Below, piece after piece: positions 27,292 through 39,262 of a stretch of 64,000 nucleotides of DNA (position 1 is the stretch's first letter; each line of letters starts with the position of its first letter). Under the pieces are notes generated by a model. The model had not been told where the DNA came from and did no database searches. It worked only from the letters and a program-made list of their open reading frames with translations. The position numbers were made by a program, and so were the translations under genes. Origin of the DNA: Thozetella sp. PMI_491 (taxonomy: Eukaryota; Ascomycota; Sordariomycetes; Chaetosphaeriales; Chaetosphaeriaceae); assembly GCA_021432635.1 (NCBI GenBank), contig MU270031.1:622118-686117 (forward strand), read 5' to 3'.

Positions 27292-29975
27292 ATGAATTGG
27301 ACCGAGGGCAACCTGGCTCGCCATTCTCGCGGCAAACTCACTGCCAAAATGGCGACGCTTTTGCGCCAGAAGAAACATTTCGCAAGGGCCCGATCAGGGC
27401 TGTGGAACTCAGCCGCGAGACATAGACCACCTTCGCTCATCGGTCCAAGCTCACCCCCCCACGTTAGACCACAACGCCCATCACTAGATGGCCAAGTTCT
27501 GTCCCCTTCTGCTAGGAAACGGCGGAAGCTAGACTCTGCCGTTGAACCATCGAGTGGCGAGTCAACCTCACTGCCGACGGTGAGCCGCTACTTTCGGCAC
27601 AGAAACGGCGGAGAACCGCTCGCAGGACACGCCAATCACTCTATTGAGGACGACTCCAGCAGCCTGAAGGAAAAACGACGCCGCCTCCTCATGACGGATG
27701 ACTGGGTTGGGGTAAAGACGCAGAGGCCGATGCCCCCCTTTGCCTTCACTGTCACGTCGCCCGGTCGAAGAATATGGAGCAAACGTCGCTACCAACCCAG
27801 TCCCAAGCCACGGCATATATTAGGTGGCCATTTGGATGATATCAGAAACGGTCAGGACCGTCAAGAATTCCCCAGCCTGCGGCATATTCGCATTCAGGTT
27901 GGAAGCCAAGAGAAGCGCCTAGGTGAAGGCTCCAACAAATCCAGCATCATCAGAAGAGCAACTCCGGCACCACTTCTGGGCGACCTCGATTTATCCAGCT
28001 CTTACCTTCCGAGTTCTAGCTGTAAGTAATGCTGTTGCATCGTTTTGGGGCCGGCACTGATCAATTGCATAAAGCGGTTGCGAAGTCTGTCGAACAAGAA
28101 GAAATTGGGATGGAACCTGCATACCAGCCCAGTCCCTCCAGCAGCGTCGATTCTACTCGGGAGCTTAGCTTAAGCGACCATCACAGACACATATTGTCAT
28201 CTTCTCCACTGATCATTCAGCCCGTCCCCCAACGCATCATGCGAACCGAAATGATTCGGGTCCGATCCGCAGAATCGGAGGTCGCATCTAGTACCTTAGC
28301 CCAGGTCGGCGCGCGATACTCTCCCGTACCACCGTCCCAAAAAGACGAGAATGAAGCCTGGAGGGCCTGGGTTCGGCCATCTAGCAGTCTAACCTTTGCT
28401 AATGACTCCTCCACCGATGGGCACGGTATTAGTCCTGGAATAAGTGAGTTACCCCGGAACAGCTTGGCCGGGACCCATGGACAGCATGGACGAGCGAAAG
28501 CCATCCATAGAGCGGTACCTAGTTGTAGTTCTCCAGATCCCTCTAATGGGTCGAGACACTCTCCAGATCGCGATCCTCTAGATGTTGGCTCCAAGTCCAC
28601 AGAGATTCGGTCCGACATTGGGAGCTCTGACAGCCCATACGACGGCCACGGGGCGAGCAACGACAGAATGTGTAGGTCTCCAGAAAGCCGCAAGAGTCAA
28701 AAATTAGCCGACAACGAGGATCGATGCCATTCTCCTGAGAGGCCCGCTAACGTGTTTGAGGTCTTCGGGGGTCAAAAGCTGTCCAAAACAATACAGGACC
28801 TATTAGACGAATTCCGGAGGGACCATACCAAGGCTCTATCCATAGCGGAGGCGTCTCAATACCGAATTCCAGGTGTTTCCGAACTATACGACTCGCAGAC
28901 AAGTCATATTGGTCCCTTCCCAACGGTGTTCTTAGATGGCTCTGGTTCTGTAGTTGACTTCAACAAAACAAATGTAGGGGTCGATGTTATTAGAAACCTA
29001 GGCAACCACACCGAGATCGGTGCCATTGCTCCTGAGAAAGGCCCCGAGGCTGCGCTTGGGGAAAAGCAGCAGAAGATCTTACTTGACCAACCTCCTGGAC
29101 TTACGCGTAGTCCGAGTAACAACATCGCGCACGAAGTCCCGGGTCCTGACGACGATCCTGATGAGGCGTGGAAGAAGTTTGTTTTCGCCGATGATTCCAG
29201 TGATACAATGGAGACCACTGCATTTGAGGAAGCAAGGCGGGAAGCTGCAAGGTTCCTAAGGCCGTCTAGTCCCGACGTGACTGCGTGGGGGGGCAGCAGT
29301 ACTGTCGGCGGAGCTCGGGATACTTTGGCCATTGGTTCGACTCGAGAAAGCTCCGACATGGAGCTCTCAGATTCTTGCGACACGGGCCCTGCAGATGTGG
29401 ATGCGTCACTGAGCCTACGAGCAACTATTGGGTCGCCGAGCTGCGCCTTCGAATCTAGCCCAGCCCTTGATGACAGGCTGGGCGATGACCCCCGCGTTAC
29501 ATGGGCCAACATGGGTCCAAGTACTGCTACGAATGCAGGAACAGCGGATCTGGAGGACGAACACCCCAGTAGTGACGCCCCAATATCAACGACCGCACAC
29601 TTGGGAGCCAGCGACCCCATTGAAGTGCTTTCAGAACTAGTATCGCTGCCCTCCATGATCGTTGAGCCCCCGCGATCCCCAGTGGGGGCCAACAGTTCGA
29701 TGGGCGGAGAAAAGGGGCCTCAGAAATTCTCACGGCCTAAGTTGTTCGTGGGAAGTAAATCTAACTCGACACCATCCAAGGCGTCGATCTCACTTTCAAG
29801 CTCTGTGAAAGTCCCGAGGAACCGGGGCCGACGAGGACGACCGAGCAAGAAGGCGCGGGAGGGGCGCCTGGACATCCAAGCGCTTCCGAACTACAAAGAC
29901 GATCCTATCGAAGACTTTCGGGAGGATGAGAGTGGTAGCTACCCTGGCCTCTTCGGGAGCCTCGAGATGGAGTGA
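27292..29975 (+). CDS. Unknown protein with AT-hook-like motif
   Basis: Two exons, 27292-28021 and 28075-29975, joined by a 53-nt GTAAGT...AAAG intron that keeps frame, giving 876 residues. I do not recognise a family. The N-terminal 100 residues are basic (RQKKHFARARSG, ARKRRKLD), which suggests a nuclear localisation signal. Most of the rest is Ser/Pro/Asp-rich and probably disordered. A tryptophan motif occurs twice: NEAWRAWVRPSSSLTF at about 334 and DEAWKKFVFADDSSD at about 603. Near the C-terminus (about 827-836) RGRRGRPSKK fits an AT-hook that binds the minor groove of AT-rich DNA. A chromatin or DNA-repair scaffold is a guess. The gene is divergent from the omega-amidase gene. Confidence 0.75.
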
Positions 29976-30886
29976 GAAGCGAAGGGAGGCAAGGGCTTTG
30001 GTCGCTGGACGTATCTCTGCGTTCAAATTCGATGGGGGCGTTGCTTAGCACTTTGCTCTGGGTCGGCCATGGCTGAGGCCAGCGTTAACTTTTCGCTCTG
30101 TACCTATCCGTAATTTTCTGACCTCGGCATATCGCCGAGCAATTCATTTGTCCCAGGTATCTCCCGTAACTCCCCCATCAAGGGGCTTCTTGTTCAGGAC
30201 AGAGGGCTGCTCGGGAAACGCTGTTTGTGTAAGTCCCACACTGTGATTCGTCGTCTTACCGGTTTCCGCGAAAGGGCTTTGTCAGCGCCAGTTACCACCA
30301 TGTTGCGATTCCGCTTGCTCGTCCTCCCTTCCCTAAACTTGCGAGGGCTTGTCTTTGGAGTTTCTAATGCTCGCATATAGACTCGGGGAGTTGCTACTTG
30401 TTAAGGCAGGCTTCGGTTCCTTCGCCTACGTAGGCCAGGGGAGAGGAGGCGGGAGAGGGCACAGGAAGGGAGGGAGTGCCGGGCCCTGGTGTTTGCCGGG
30501 TTGGCTCAGCTGATGATCATAGGCTTTGAGGGAGAACCCCTCTCGCAGGTGGGATGTTTGCGCGTGGGAGTCCATTCTCAGGACTTCCAGGGATGTGATG
30601 CCCAGGCTATCATGCGGTTGCGGGATTATTTCTCCACATGTCAGACGTGCGCGGCGAGAGGAGGCTAGAGATTGCGAAGAGGAGGCGGCGTAGAAATTCC
30701 CGATCAAGAATCATGTTGTCCGGAAAACCAAACAATGTCCACATGAGCAACAAGCCTAGCTGAGACGACCACGCGAGCCACGCATCTAACGCTCTGAGGC
30801 ATTTACCAGCTTTTGGTCATGACAGCTTGACAGCCGCGACGGGAAGAGTTACCTGGCTTGCCTGGTACGTCTCCCTAGTGCTAATT

Positions 30887-30904
30887 ATGTACTGTGCAGT
30901 ACAT
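30887..30904. repeat. Inverted repeat ATGTACTG-TG-CAGTACAT
   Basis: Perfect 8-bp arms separated by 2 nt. The arms contain GTACTG/CAGTAC, the same core as the GTACWGTAC words found upstream of the chitin synthase gene. Confidence 0.85.
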
Positions 30905-33222
30905 GGTAGCCGAGGAGGAGCCCCTCCATCGGTTGGTCGTGCGACATGCGGGGACCCCGATCCGGTTCCCCTGGTCGGGTCGGCGTGGTAGACGGGTAGG
31001 GCTCCCAAGGCCATGTGCAATTGGCAACTCGAATGCTTTAGTCAAATGCAGCTTGCGGGCCAATCACGGCGCGCTGATAAGAGCAAGCGACCACTGTGGC
31101 GCTCGTCCTGGCTATTGGAGGTCGCATGCCCAATTCGATAATAGAATTGGATACTTTTTACCTGATGACGGGGGCCCGACACCGGAGCGGAGCGCCGTGA
31201 GCAAACTATTTGGTAACAGGCCCTCTTTTTTCCTCTCGGCCGTTGCGCGACGCTCGAGGTTGCAGTCGGGGCGCGGAGCGCGCACGAGAAGGGATGAGGA
31301 ACATTGCAGTGGGAAAAGGGGGTGAGGCTGGTTCCCCCGGCGCTGGTCTGGCCTGCCGAGTATATTGCCTTGCATGAAGGAAGATGGTGTGGTGAGTGTA
31401 TTGGAGATTGGAGGGGGGTAACACGCAGCAACCGCGAGCGATAATGCGCCAGGCGGGGTACCCGTGCCCACGGTTGGGGCTGTTGGGTGTTGGGTACAAT
31501 ACAGTAGGTGCTGTAGGTACATACCTACCAGAGGTAGCTATGTACTGCAGGACGTGGCTTTACCCTAGCGTTTTGCACAGTGCTTCTTCGAGAAGGTCTG
31601 CGGGGTTTGGCTGGGTTTCCTCGAGGAGGTGACACTGGACGTCGCATAAGGAAGGGACCCTTCAAGACCATTGGCGCTTCGGACGAGTCGACATGCATGC
31701 CACTAAAAATTTTCCTCACTATCGAACCATTCCGCGTGCCTCTCGACGAGTGCCGCACTACATATGAATGAATTTTTTTCTGCAATGGGCACGCGGACGA
31801 CTTGACGGCCAGGCCGATTCGACCGTACTCAATAGGGCGGCATATCCATGTTGTCCCAGTTGCGGGGATGTTGTCACTCTTAGGGGGGGCAGTGGCGGCG
31901 CTGTCTGCGGGGCAACCCAGATTCGCAGATTCCGAGCGCTGGGACATTCTCCGTAGTGGACACCGGCTCCCCTCCGGCCGGGGGGGAAACTTCATCCAGG
32001 AACCAGCTATTACCGGAAGGCTGGTTCCAAGTCCACCATCGGCATCTTCATCGGCCCAATGAGCGGTGATCCAAACATAATACCAATGACACCGCACCAA
32101 GGGCGAATCGGGAGGCTCGAGTTTCTGGATGACTCGAGACGCTGCCCACCGAAAACAGGCAGACTAACCTAGTCGAAGGCCCCTTTGGCACCCCACGGCA
32201 GGATGGGGGGAGGGGAGAACCATGACCTCTGGACCCCCAAACTCCATCGACAGATCAACCGGGGGGCTAGGCCTGAGCCAGGAGGGACGGCAAAACGCAA
32301 ACCCTCGGTCACACCCCCCCTAGATGCCTGATGTGGTGGAAAGGTGGGCGCACGGGAAGTGGTTGCAGCCTCTTCCCGGGAGACGAGGGAGGGGAGATGG
32401 GGGGTTGGCAGGGCCTGAAAACTGCAAAAAGCCTCAGAGAGCTGGCACGCTATAGGTTCAGCTCTACCGGCCCCGATACGTGGCAGGACGCCTCCCCGTG
32501 GCAGCGCTCCGGCGGATGGGACCAGCCAGGCGGAAGCTCCTTATCTCGCAAGCGCAAGCGCGCTTTGCTTCTTTCTGCTGGCTCACCGTAATCCTGAATC
32601 GGGGGAGGGTCGGCCAGGTGGGCAGGTTAGGCATTGGGGCGAGTGCATTTTCGCAAATTACTCCGGAATCCAGCGGGCAATGGTCCGGCTAGCTCTAGTT
32701 GTTGCTTGTTGCGGTGAGCGCGCTGCCGCAGCAAGGAGGGTTCCCGCCGGGTCCCTCCTAGGGAGGGGGCCCTACATCGTACTGTGCCTCCAGACCGGTT
32801 CCGGGGCCGTCGGGAGCATTTGCCGCCTTTCTCGCTCGTGTTTCGGCCAGGTGCAAGTACGTAAAACAAACTGCGAGTATACCACCTTTCATCGGCACTG
32901 ACAGCGGGATGAGCACGGCAATGGGGGTGGGAGCGGCTGTTTGGGAGCTTCCCAGGGACAAAGAGAGCGATTTGCGTTGTTAATTCGGGAGAGTAAGGAA
33001 ACCAAAATACGACGGCGACTACTTAGAAGTCAAACCCGGCCGCAGTTGCCCCCCCGCAGCCAATCGTGGGCCCGCCCAATCCAGACCAGGCCACCCCACC
33101 TCTCCCACCCACCCAGTATCTGCGGACTAGTGGATCGCACCTGCGTCACTTGTCCTCCCAACCGGAAGGCAACAAGCCACAGACCAGCGCGAGACCAGAC
33201 CCCTGCTTCCCCATCGAGTTTT

Positions 33223-33301
33223 CTTATCTCTGGAGTCCCCTCGCCAGAGCTGGGAGAGACGCCTATCTTTGCTCTGTTCTGAGCGGCCGAATACATAAAA
33301 G
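33223..33301 (+). promoter_or_regulatory. Glutamine synthetase promoter: GATA words and TATA-like box
   Basis: CTTATC at 33223-33228 (reverse of GATAAG) and TATCTT at 33264-33269 lie 40 bp apart, and ATAAAAG is near 33295. Paired GATA sites are the known targets of the fungal nitrogen regulators NIT2/AreA, so nitrogen control would fit glutamine synthetase. Occupancy is inferred. Confidence 0.4.
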
Positions 33302-33479
33302 GACCTTCTACCTCCCCCACCGCTCTGGGCCTCTCCTCTCCTCCTCTCTTCTCCCTATCCCAAGATACCCTGTTTCCCGACTCGATCTTTGAATCGTACT
33401 CATTCATTGACGTAGCACACGTCCGCCGAAGCTTTCTAGAACACCCTTTCCCCTAGTCTCCCATCCAAATACCGCAAAA

Positions 33480-35637
33480 ATGGTCAGTTGGTCCTGCAGG
33501 CCCCCGGCCCCGCGCTCCGCAGGCGCTGGCGGACCCCTCCCCCTCCCCCTCCCGCAGTTCTGCTTTGCTAACAGGAATTCGCGTGACAGGCTGTTCCCGT
33601 CAGGACATACACGGAGAACGTGAGCAGCTCTCCGATGCGCCCAGCAGGCTGGGCGCTGGCCTATGGACTTCATGATGGGATTTGCTAACCACCCCCCCCC
33701 TTGATAGCTCCAGAAGTATCTCAAGCTGGACCAGAAGGGCTGCATCATGGCCGAGTACATCTGGATTGACAGCGAAGGTACGTTGTAGCCGACTCTACCC
33801 GGCCGTATCTTGTCGAGGCTCTTGGCCGGGCTCCCTCCATGACACGATCATTTGGCTAATCCTTTCCGGCTGCAGGTGGCGTCCGATCCAAGTCCAGGGT
33901 GAGTTTAAAAAAATATCCCTCCCCGGCTTTCCCCTAGCCCTGGTTTTGGCCTGTGTCTCTGTCGTCATTCCTGGATGTCTACGAAACTACGCCTCCTTTC
34001 TTGGCCTGGCCACCGTCCAAAAACCCGACGCAGTTCCAAAAATAAGGGCGAATACGATCGGGATGAGCGACCCCAGTTGCCCCCTCGGGCTAACCCTCAC
34101 GTGTCATGAGCGGCGAGCTCCCGGCTTTACCACGGCCGCCCCTGGGTTATCTCAATCCGAGGCTTGGTGGCTCGGCAATGAGCGCTACCCTTCTGGCTTC
34201 CTACCAATTCCGATCTCGCGCCCCTCTTTCGACCAGCCAACGTGCCCTGCGGGGAGCCAGACCCTGTTAGGACCCCACCAATTCTCAACCCCACCAGTTA
34301 TCGTGACTAAACCAAGAAGCGCTGATTCGACCGCGCCGTCGCCTGCCTGGACCCCTAAGAGCCCACCGCCCAATCGACGCTGTTCCGAGCCGAAACAATG
34401 CCGCCAATGCCAAATGCCGCCTTGTCCGCCAGTCTGACGTAGATACGAGGCCATCTGTAATGACGCCCAGAGACACGCCAAGACACTGGAGCCGGGATTG
34501 CCGTTGATCGCGCGTCGTGCATCCCAAGCCTTGGCCAGATCGCTAACTGCCGGTGGTTCTACAGACACTTGACGAGAAGGATAACAGCTACAAGCCCGAT
34601 GAGCTTCCTATTTGGAACTTTGACGGCTCCTCGACCGGCCAGGCCCCCGGTGACAACAGCGATGTCTACCTCCGGCCCGTCGCCGTCTTCCCCGACCCCT
34701 TCCGCGGCTCCCCCAACATCCTTGTCCTCGCTGAGTGCTGGGACGCTGATGGAACCCCCAACAAGTTCAACCACCGCCACGAGGCTGCCAAGCTCATGAC
34801 CGTCCATGCCGACCACAAGCCCTGGTTCGGTCTCGAGCAGGAGTACACCCTCCTCGACAGCTCTGACCGGCCCTACGGCTGGCCCGCTGGCGGTTTCCCC
34901 GCCCCCCAGGGCCCTTACTACTGCGGTGTCGGTACCGGTAAGGTCGTTCAGCGCGACATTGTCGAGGCCCACTACAAGGCCTGCCTCTACTCTGGCGTCA
35001 AGATCTCTGGCACCAACGCCGAGGTCATGCCCGCCCAGTGGGAGTTCCAGGTCGGCCCTTGCGAGGGTATTGAGAGTAAGCCTTTCCTCCCCACCTCCTC
35101 CTCTGTCTTCAATTGCTGACACAAATGGTGCAGTGGGTGACCACCTCTGGCTCGCTCGTTTCCTCCTCCACCGCGTCGCTGAAGAGTTCGGCGCCAAGGT
35201 TTCGTTCGACCCCAAGCCTATCCCCGGCGACTGGAACGGTGCTGGTCTCCACAGCAACTTCTCGACCAAGGAGATGCGTGTCGAGGGTGGCATGAAGTAC
35301 ATCGAGGCTGCCATCAAGAAGCTCGAGGGCCGCCACAAGGAGCACATCGCCGTCTACGGCGAGGGCAACGAGAAGCGTCTCACTGGCCGCCACGAGACCG
35401 GCGCCATCGACCAGTTCAGCTACGGTGTTGCCAACCGTGGTGCCTCCATCCGCATTCCCCGGGAATGCGCCGCCAAGGGCTACGGCTACTTCGAGGACCG
35501 TCGGCCCGCTTCCAACGCCGACCCCTACCAGGTAAGCTCCTATCCCGTCTACTTAGACTATTGCCACACACGATGCTAATTCACTTCGCCAGATCACTGG
35601 TATCATCATGGAAACTTGCTTCGGGGCTGCTGCGTAA
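33480..35637 (+). CDS. gln-1: Glutamine synthetase
   Basis: Seven coding segments: 33480-33482, 33590-33619, 33708-33777, 33876-33898, 34565-35075, 35134-35531 and 35593-35637, giving 359 residues, normal for eukaryotic GSII. It condenses glutamate and ammonia to glutamine with ATP in the cytosol. Conserved blocks seen: [80 protein letters not shown] and [13 protein letters not shown]. The N-terminus is [22 protein letters not shown]. The first coding piece is only the ATG, because the next bases, GTCAGT, serve as a donor; the acceptor follows a GCTAAC branch point. The 666-nt fourth intron is unusually long. The start is inferred from splice logic and family length. Confidence 0.92.
33899..34564 (+). 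other. Long intron of the glutamine synthetase gene
   Basis: This 666-nt intron, GTGAGT to TTCTACAG, is about ten times the typical intron here. It contains a chance open frame but no recognised gene or RNA. Confidence 0.75.
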
Positions 35638-37466
35638 GAGGACTCTTGCTCACATTTGGTCTGGTGTTCATGGAGGGATGAGATCGAGGACATTCTGACG
35701 CCTCCGCTGGATTGTGCGTTTTGAGAATCCGGGCCTATTCGGCTCATGTTATATAGAAAGCGTGAAAGCTACAACTGCCTAAGGAGCATTTTTTTTTCTT
35801 CGTGCCTCTCGCCGTCTCCCACCTACCCTCTCTTGAGTGCATGCCTTGCTCAATAGATTTTGGAAGGCCTCAAAGGTCTTCTGTGTGTCGTTAGAAGTTT
35901 GGGCTCGTTCCTGCCTAGCCTGGGCCAGGTGGGTTTCCTGCCGGACTGTCGATCATGAGACCCCAGCCTCCCAGCTTAGACCACGCCTGTGCCAACTCAT
36001 TGGTGCGGCGCCCGGTCGTCCCCCCGCATCTCACCTCAACGACATCATTGCGTCCCCAAATTGGTCACCTGGATCACGATCCTGGCTTGCCTGGCGAGAC
36101 TTCGCCTGTTGGCCGAAAGCGAAATTGATGCACCAGAGAGCATAGATCCAAGCTACGATGACTACTTCACGCCCTTTCTTTGTTTGTCTCTCGCAATGAC
36201 GTTGGTGTCGCATTAACGCGAATCGATACCCCGAAATCCCAAAGGTGCCACGCACAGCAGAGCAGTGTTATGCAAGCCTTGTTCGGACGAGTCTGTCTCT
36301 AATGGCCAATCCGAGGGAACGAGGGATCGGCGAGACGCATTCGAGACGACATGTCGTACTGACTAATGAGAGACATGGGCGGCGCGAGGAAGAAGGCGGA
36401 CAAGCAACAACAGCTGGGGCTCGGTTGACCGGAGCGACATAGACACAGACCCGAAGCGCAAGACCTCTTACCGAACGGGGAGGGAGCCGGACTAATGGAT
36501 ATTTCGCCCTCTAGGGTTTTCAACACGGGCGACAGCCACCTCTTCCCCCATTGTCTTGGGCTCTTTTACTACCCGTTTCCCCTTATGTGTCACAAGAACA
36601 GGAACAGCAATTGGCTGTAGTCAATCCGCTGAGACCTGGCGGTCGTCATGCAAGGCAATTTGTCCTACGTGGAGGCTTGAGACGCGAGTCAGCGACGAGC
36701 TCGGAGGCTCTCGAATAACGAGTATTTGGTGGTGTCACCCCTAATGCAGTCACACAATTGACACCCAACACCTGCCAACCATGTTGAGGGTATTCACACA
36801 AAATGCACCCACCCAAGCTTGACTGGCCCTGGGGTGTATCCTGGGTTCCTAGGGCGTATCGTATAGATAAGACTAGCTTTGTGGGAGGAGAGAGAGAGAG
36901 ATCCTATTATCTTTTTTTCCCCTTGCCACCGAGAATGGAGAGCTAGTCTCGTACTGCTTTCCCTAGACACCGTCTTCGAGGGCTCATCTCACGATGGGGG
37001 TTAGGGTTGTATATGAAAATAGGGGTAATGTAAACAAGAGTTTAGCCCCGGGGCTTGTTGGTCGCAAGCGGCTGCTACCTGATCAGTGTGTATGATGCTT
37101 GGCGATGAAGAGTGTAAGGGACTACGTCCAGTATATGTTCATAGAGCCATGGAATGTCACTGACCTTACCATACCCTTGGGAGTGATTCGACTAGTGTCT
37201 TGCTAGCGATGCGCGGTAGGTCCGTTTATACAATCGGAATAAGAGCATTTATATTACGCAGCGCCCCTGGTTCGAGGTAGCGCGGGGCTAGTTTTCTCTG
37301 TGCCAGGAGTAGCTGGCAATGTACGACGAGCCAAGGGTCAAAGCTGACATCAGCTCACAACACGCGGACCCTCCTGGCCCAATCCTGCGCATATCCGAAA
37401 TGGCCAACTCCACGGTGAACAACGCTGCAGGTATGCCTGTTTGTTCTGATCAACTCCGGATGCAAA
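35638..37466. other. Intergenic stretch after glutamine synthetase
   Basis: No gene recognised. It holds a short (GA)n tract at about 36887-36901 and a single TTAGGGTT word at 37001-37008, about 460 bp before the 2EXR gene. The last 600 bp are relatively AT-rich. Confidence 0.5.
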
Positions 37467-38291
37467 ATGGTCAACCTCAAGCCCGCAGCGTGCGCAGCGA
37501 AACCTCTGCCCTCCCTGCCAGTCGAGCTGTGGGAGAAAATCTGGGATGAGGCGCTAGCTAAGATCGGCCCAGTTGTCATCGTTCCCTTGTTGTCGAATTC
37601 TGATGACACTGCGCAACTCCGGGATAAGGATGTCAAGATCTACGGCTATTCAGACATTGCCAAATTCTCGGGCATCTGCTCATCAGCTCGCCACCACATG
37701 CTGCGGCGGCGGCAGCATTGCATGACCCTAGCTCCGGCCCAACCGCATGAGGATGATAGGCACATTTACATAGACTTTTGTGCCGACATCTTTGTACTCA
37801 ACTCGCTGAAGGACCATATGACGCCTCTCATCGCGGCATTCGAAACTAGGTACGGCAGCCAGTCCGGCTTCACGCGGTCGGTGCAGCATGTCGCCATGCC
37901 GTCGGCCATGCTGCGCCGGCTAGACGGCGTAGCCTCGTGGCAGACGGAATTCGAATGGCCCAGTGCGATGCCGCTGCTCCACACCTTCACCATGACCCTG
38001 GGCGCCGTCGAGACCCAACACGACGCCAAGTCGCTGCGGGAGTACGTCATGGCCGGCACCTCGGGCGACCTCCCTTACAAATTCTGGACCCAGGAGCCGG
38101 AGAAAACCGGAGGGCACGCGGGCAAGTTTGGCGTCGATGGAGTCTATATTGATCCCGAGACGTATCGAGGGGGCAAACTTCTCCTAGCACACGCCGACCC
38201 CGGGTTCTGCTTCTACTTCTGCACGCCCATTGCCCCAGGCACGCTGCTGCCTCGGGTGAAGATATGGCAACGAGGCCTCGAAGTGGAATGA
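37467..38291 (+). CDS. 2EXR-domain protein, function unknown
   Basis: Single exon, 274 residues. Residues about 15-30, SLPVELWEKIWDEAL, match the 2EXR/F-box-like opening common in large expanded families of filamentous fungi. Residues about 97-107, RHIYIDFCADIFVL, match the second conserved strand of such proteins. No enzymatic motif is visible. An upstream exon cannot be excluded, but the ATG has an AAA-ATG context. A decayed relative lies 180 bp downstream on the opposite strand, so this looks like a local pair of a lineage-specific family. Confidence 0.7.
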   Translation: MVNLKPAACAAKPLPSLPVELWEKIWDEALAKIGPVVIVPLLSNSDDTAQLRDKDVKIYGYSDIAKFSGICSSARHHMLRRRQHCMTLAPAQPHEDDRHIYIDFCADIFVLNSLKDHMTPLIAAFETRYGSQSGFTRSVQHVAMPSAMLRRLDGVASWQTEFEWPSAMPLLHTFTMTLGAVETQHDAKSLREYVMAGTSGDLPYKFWTQEPEKTGGHAGKFGVDGVYIDPETYRGGKLLLAHADPGFCFYFCTPIAPGTLLPRVKIWQRGLEVE

Positions 38292-38471
38292 TGTGGCAGG
38301 TTTCAAGTTCGAATGTGGCTTGGCACATATTCGGCCACGACACAAGGCTTTTTTGGCTTCGCTCGATGAGTTTGTGCTACGAGCAATAGCAAAGTTGTTT
38401 AATAGAATACCCTTGGTTTTTTGGGTTGGTGTTTTTTTTAAAGCACCTAGCTTACTTGGATATATCTTGTC

Positions 38472-39262
38472 CTATCTTCCCACCTCCTGACTGCTTCCTG
38501 GGGCTCTCCGCTGCCAGAACTTAATGGTTGGAGGAGTGACACGGCGATTCTCGCCTTCCTTCGGATAGTACCAACCGCCAGATACTTCATGAAGAAACCT
38601 TATGATAGGTTCGGGGGGGATCATTTGTCTTAGTGGCCTATCAACTGAGGTGAGTGCACCGCCAATGTTTTGGGAGCCATCTGATCGGTGGAATACGGTC
38701 TGCAGAAGCGAGGCTGCGTCTTCGGCGTCTTGGATTTTGCTTAGAGTCAAGGTGACGGTTTCAAGGTGGCGCGAGTAGTGCCGGTTGCAATTGGCCAGGC
38801 TGGATTCCGATACCGAATCACCAAGCCTCAGACCTCTCTACTCTATCACCAACTCTCCTGGATACACGGCGAGATGACGGATCTCAGGGCTGTAGCGCCA
38901 GCCACTATGATCGGGGCTATGGGCAAGCGCGAGCCTCTGGGCAACTGGATTTTGAGATCGGCGACGACGACAGTTCGAGACAGGTTGAGTTGAATATAGA
39001 TCCGTATCTGAGAGTCATGGTCGTGAAGGATCTAAAAGCAGTCTGGGAGCACTCGGCATCTCCCTTGCCATGCCTCGCGGCATGTAAGCGCGAGGACAGA
39101 CCGCCGGGAGTGGCCGTACGGGACGATGCTCGAAGACCGAAAGGTTAGCTCCCCCCCGGTTTGGTGCGGCATGACGGCCACCATGGGACCAATATCCTCA
39201 AAGACTAATTTCCAGATGTAACTCCGGAGCTCGAATGGCAGGGTGAGGTTCCTTGAGGTTCA
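38472..39262 (-). pseudogene. Decayed 2EXR-domain gene
   Basis: The minus strand reads TLPFELRSYIWKLVFEDIGP from about 39242, then VLALTCREAWQGRCRVLP, a TAG at 39034-39032, then SQIRIYIQLNLSRTVVV, the usual 2EXR order of LPxELRxxIW, CREA and IYINxxRD blocks. Near 38880 the frame shifts to SPEIRHLAVYPGEL, a second TAG lies at 38840-38838, and SRHLETVTLTLSKIQD continues to a stop at 38472. The open frame begins only after a TGA at 39262-39260 with no good ATG. No intron with normal signals removes these stops. At least four defects make it a pseudogene, though a partly spliced transcript is not excluded. Confidence 0.6.

Larger units (their letters stand above)
29976..33479. other. Intergenic stretch before glutamine synthetase
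   Basis: No gene recognised over 3.5 kb. It holds an inverted repeat at 30887-30904, several GTAGGTAC/TACCTAC words around 31500-31550, and the glutamine synthetase promoter at its right end. Open frames on both strands overlap without family resemblance. Confidence 0.5.

Noticed and set aside
33682-34437. 251-codon open frame in the glutamine synthetase region
   Set aside because: It overlaps exons 3-4 in another frame and the long intron; the splice model of glutamine synthetase explains the sequence.
37001-37008. TTAGGGTT as possible interstitial telomere
   Set aside because: A single unit only; chance occurrence is expected.
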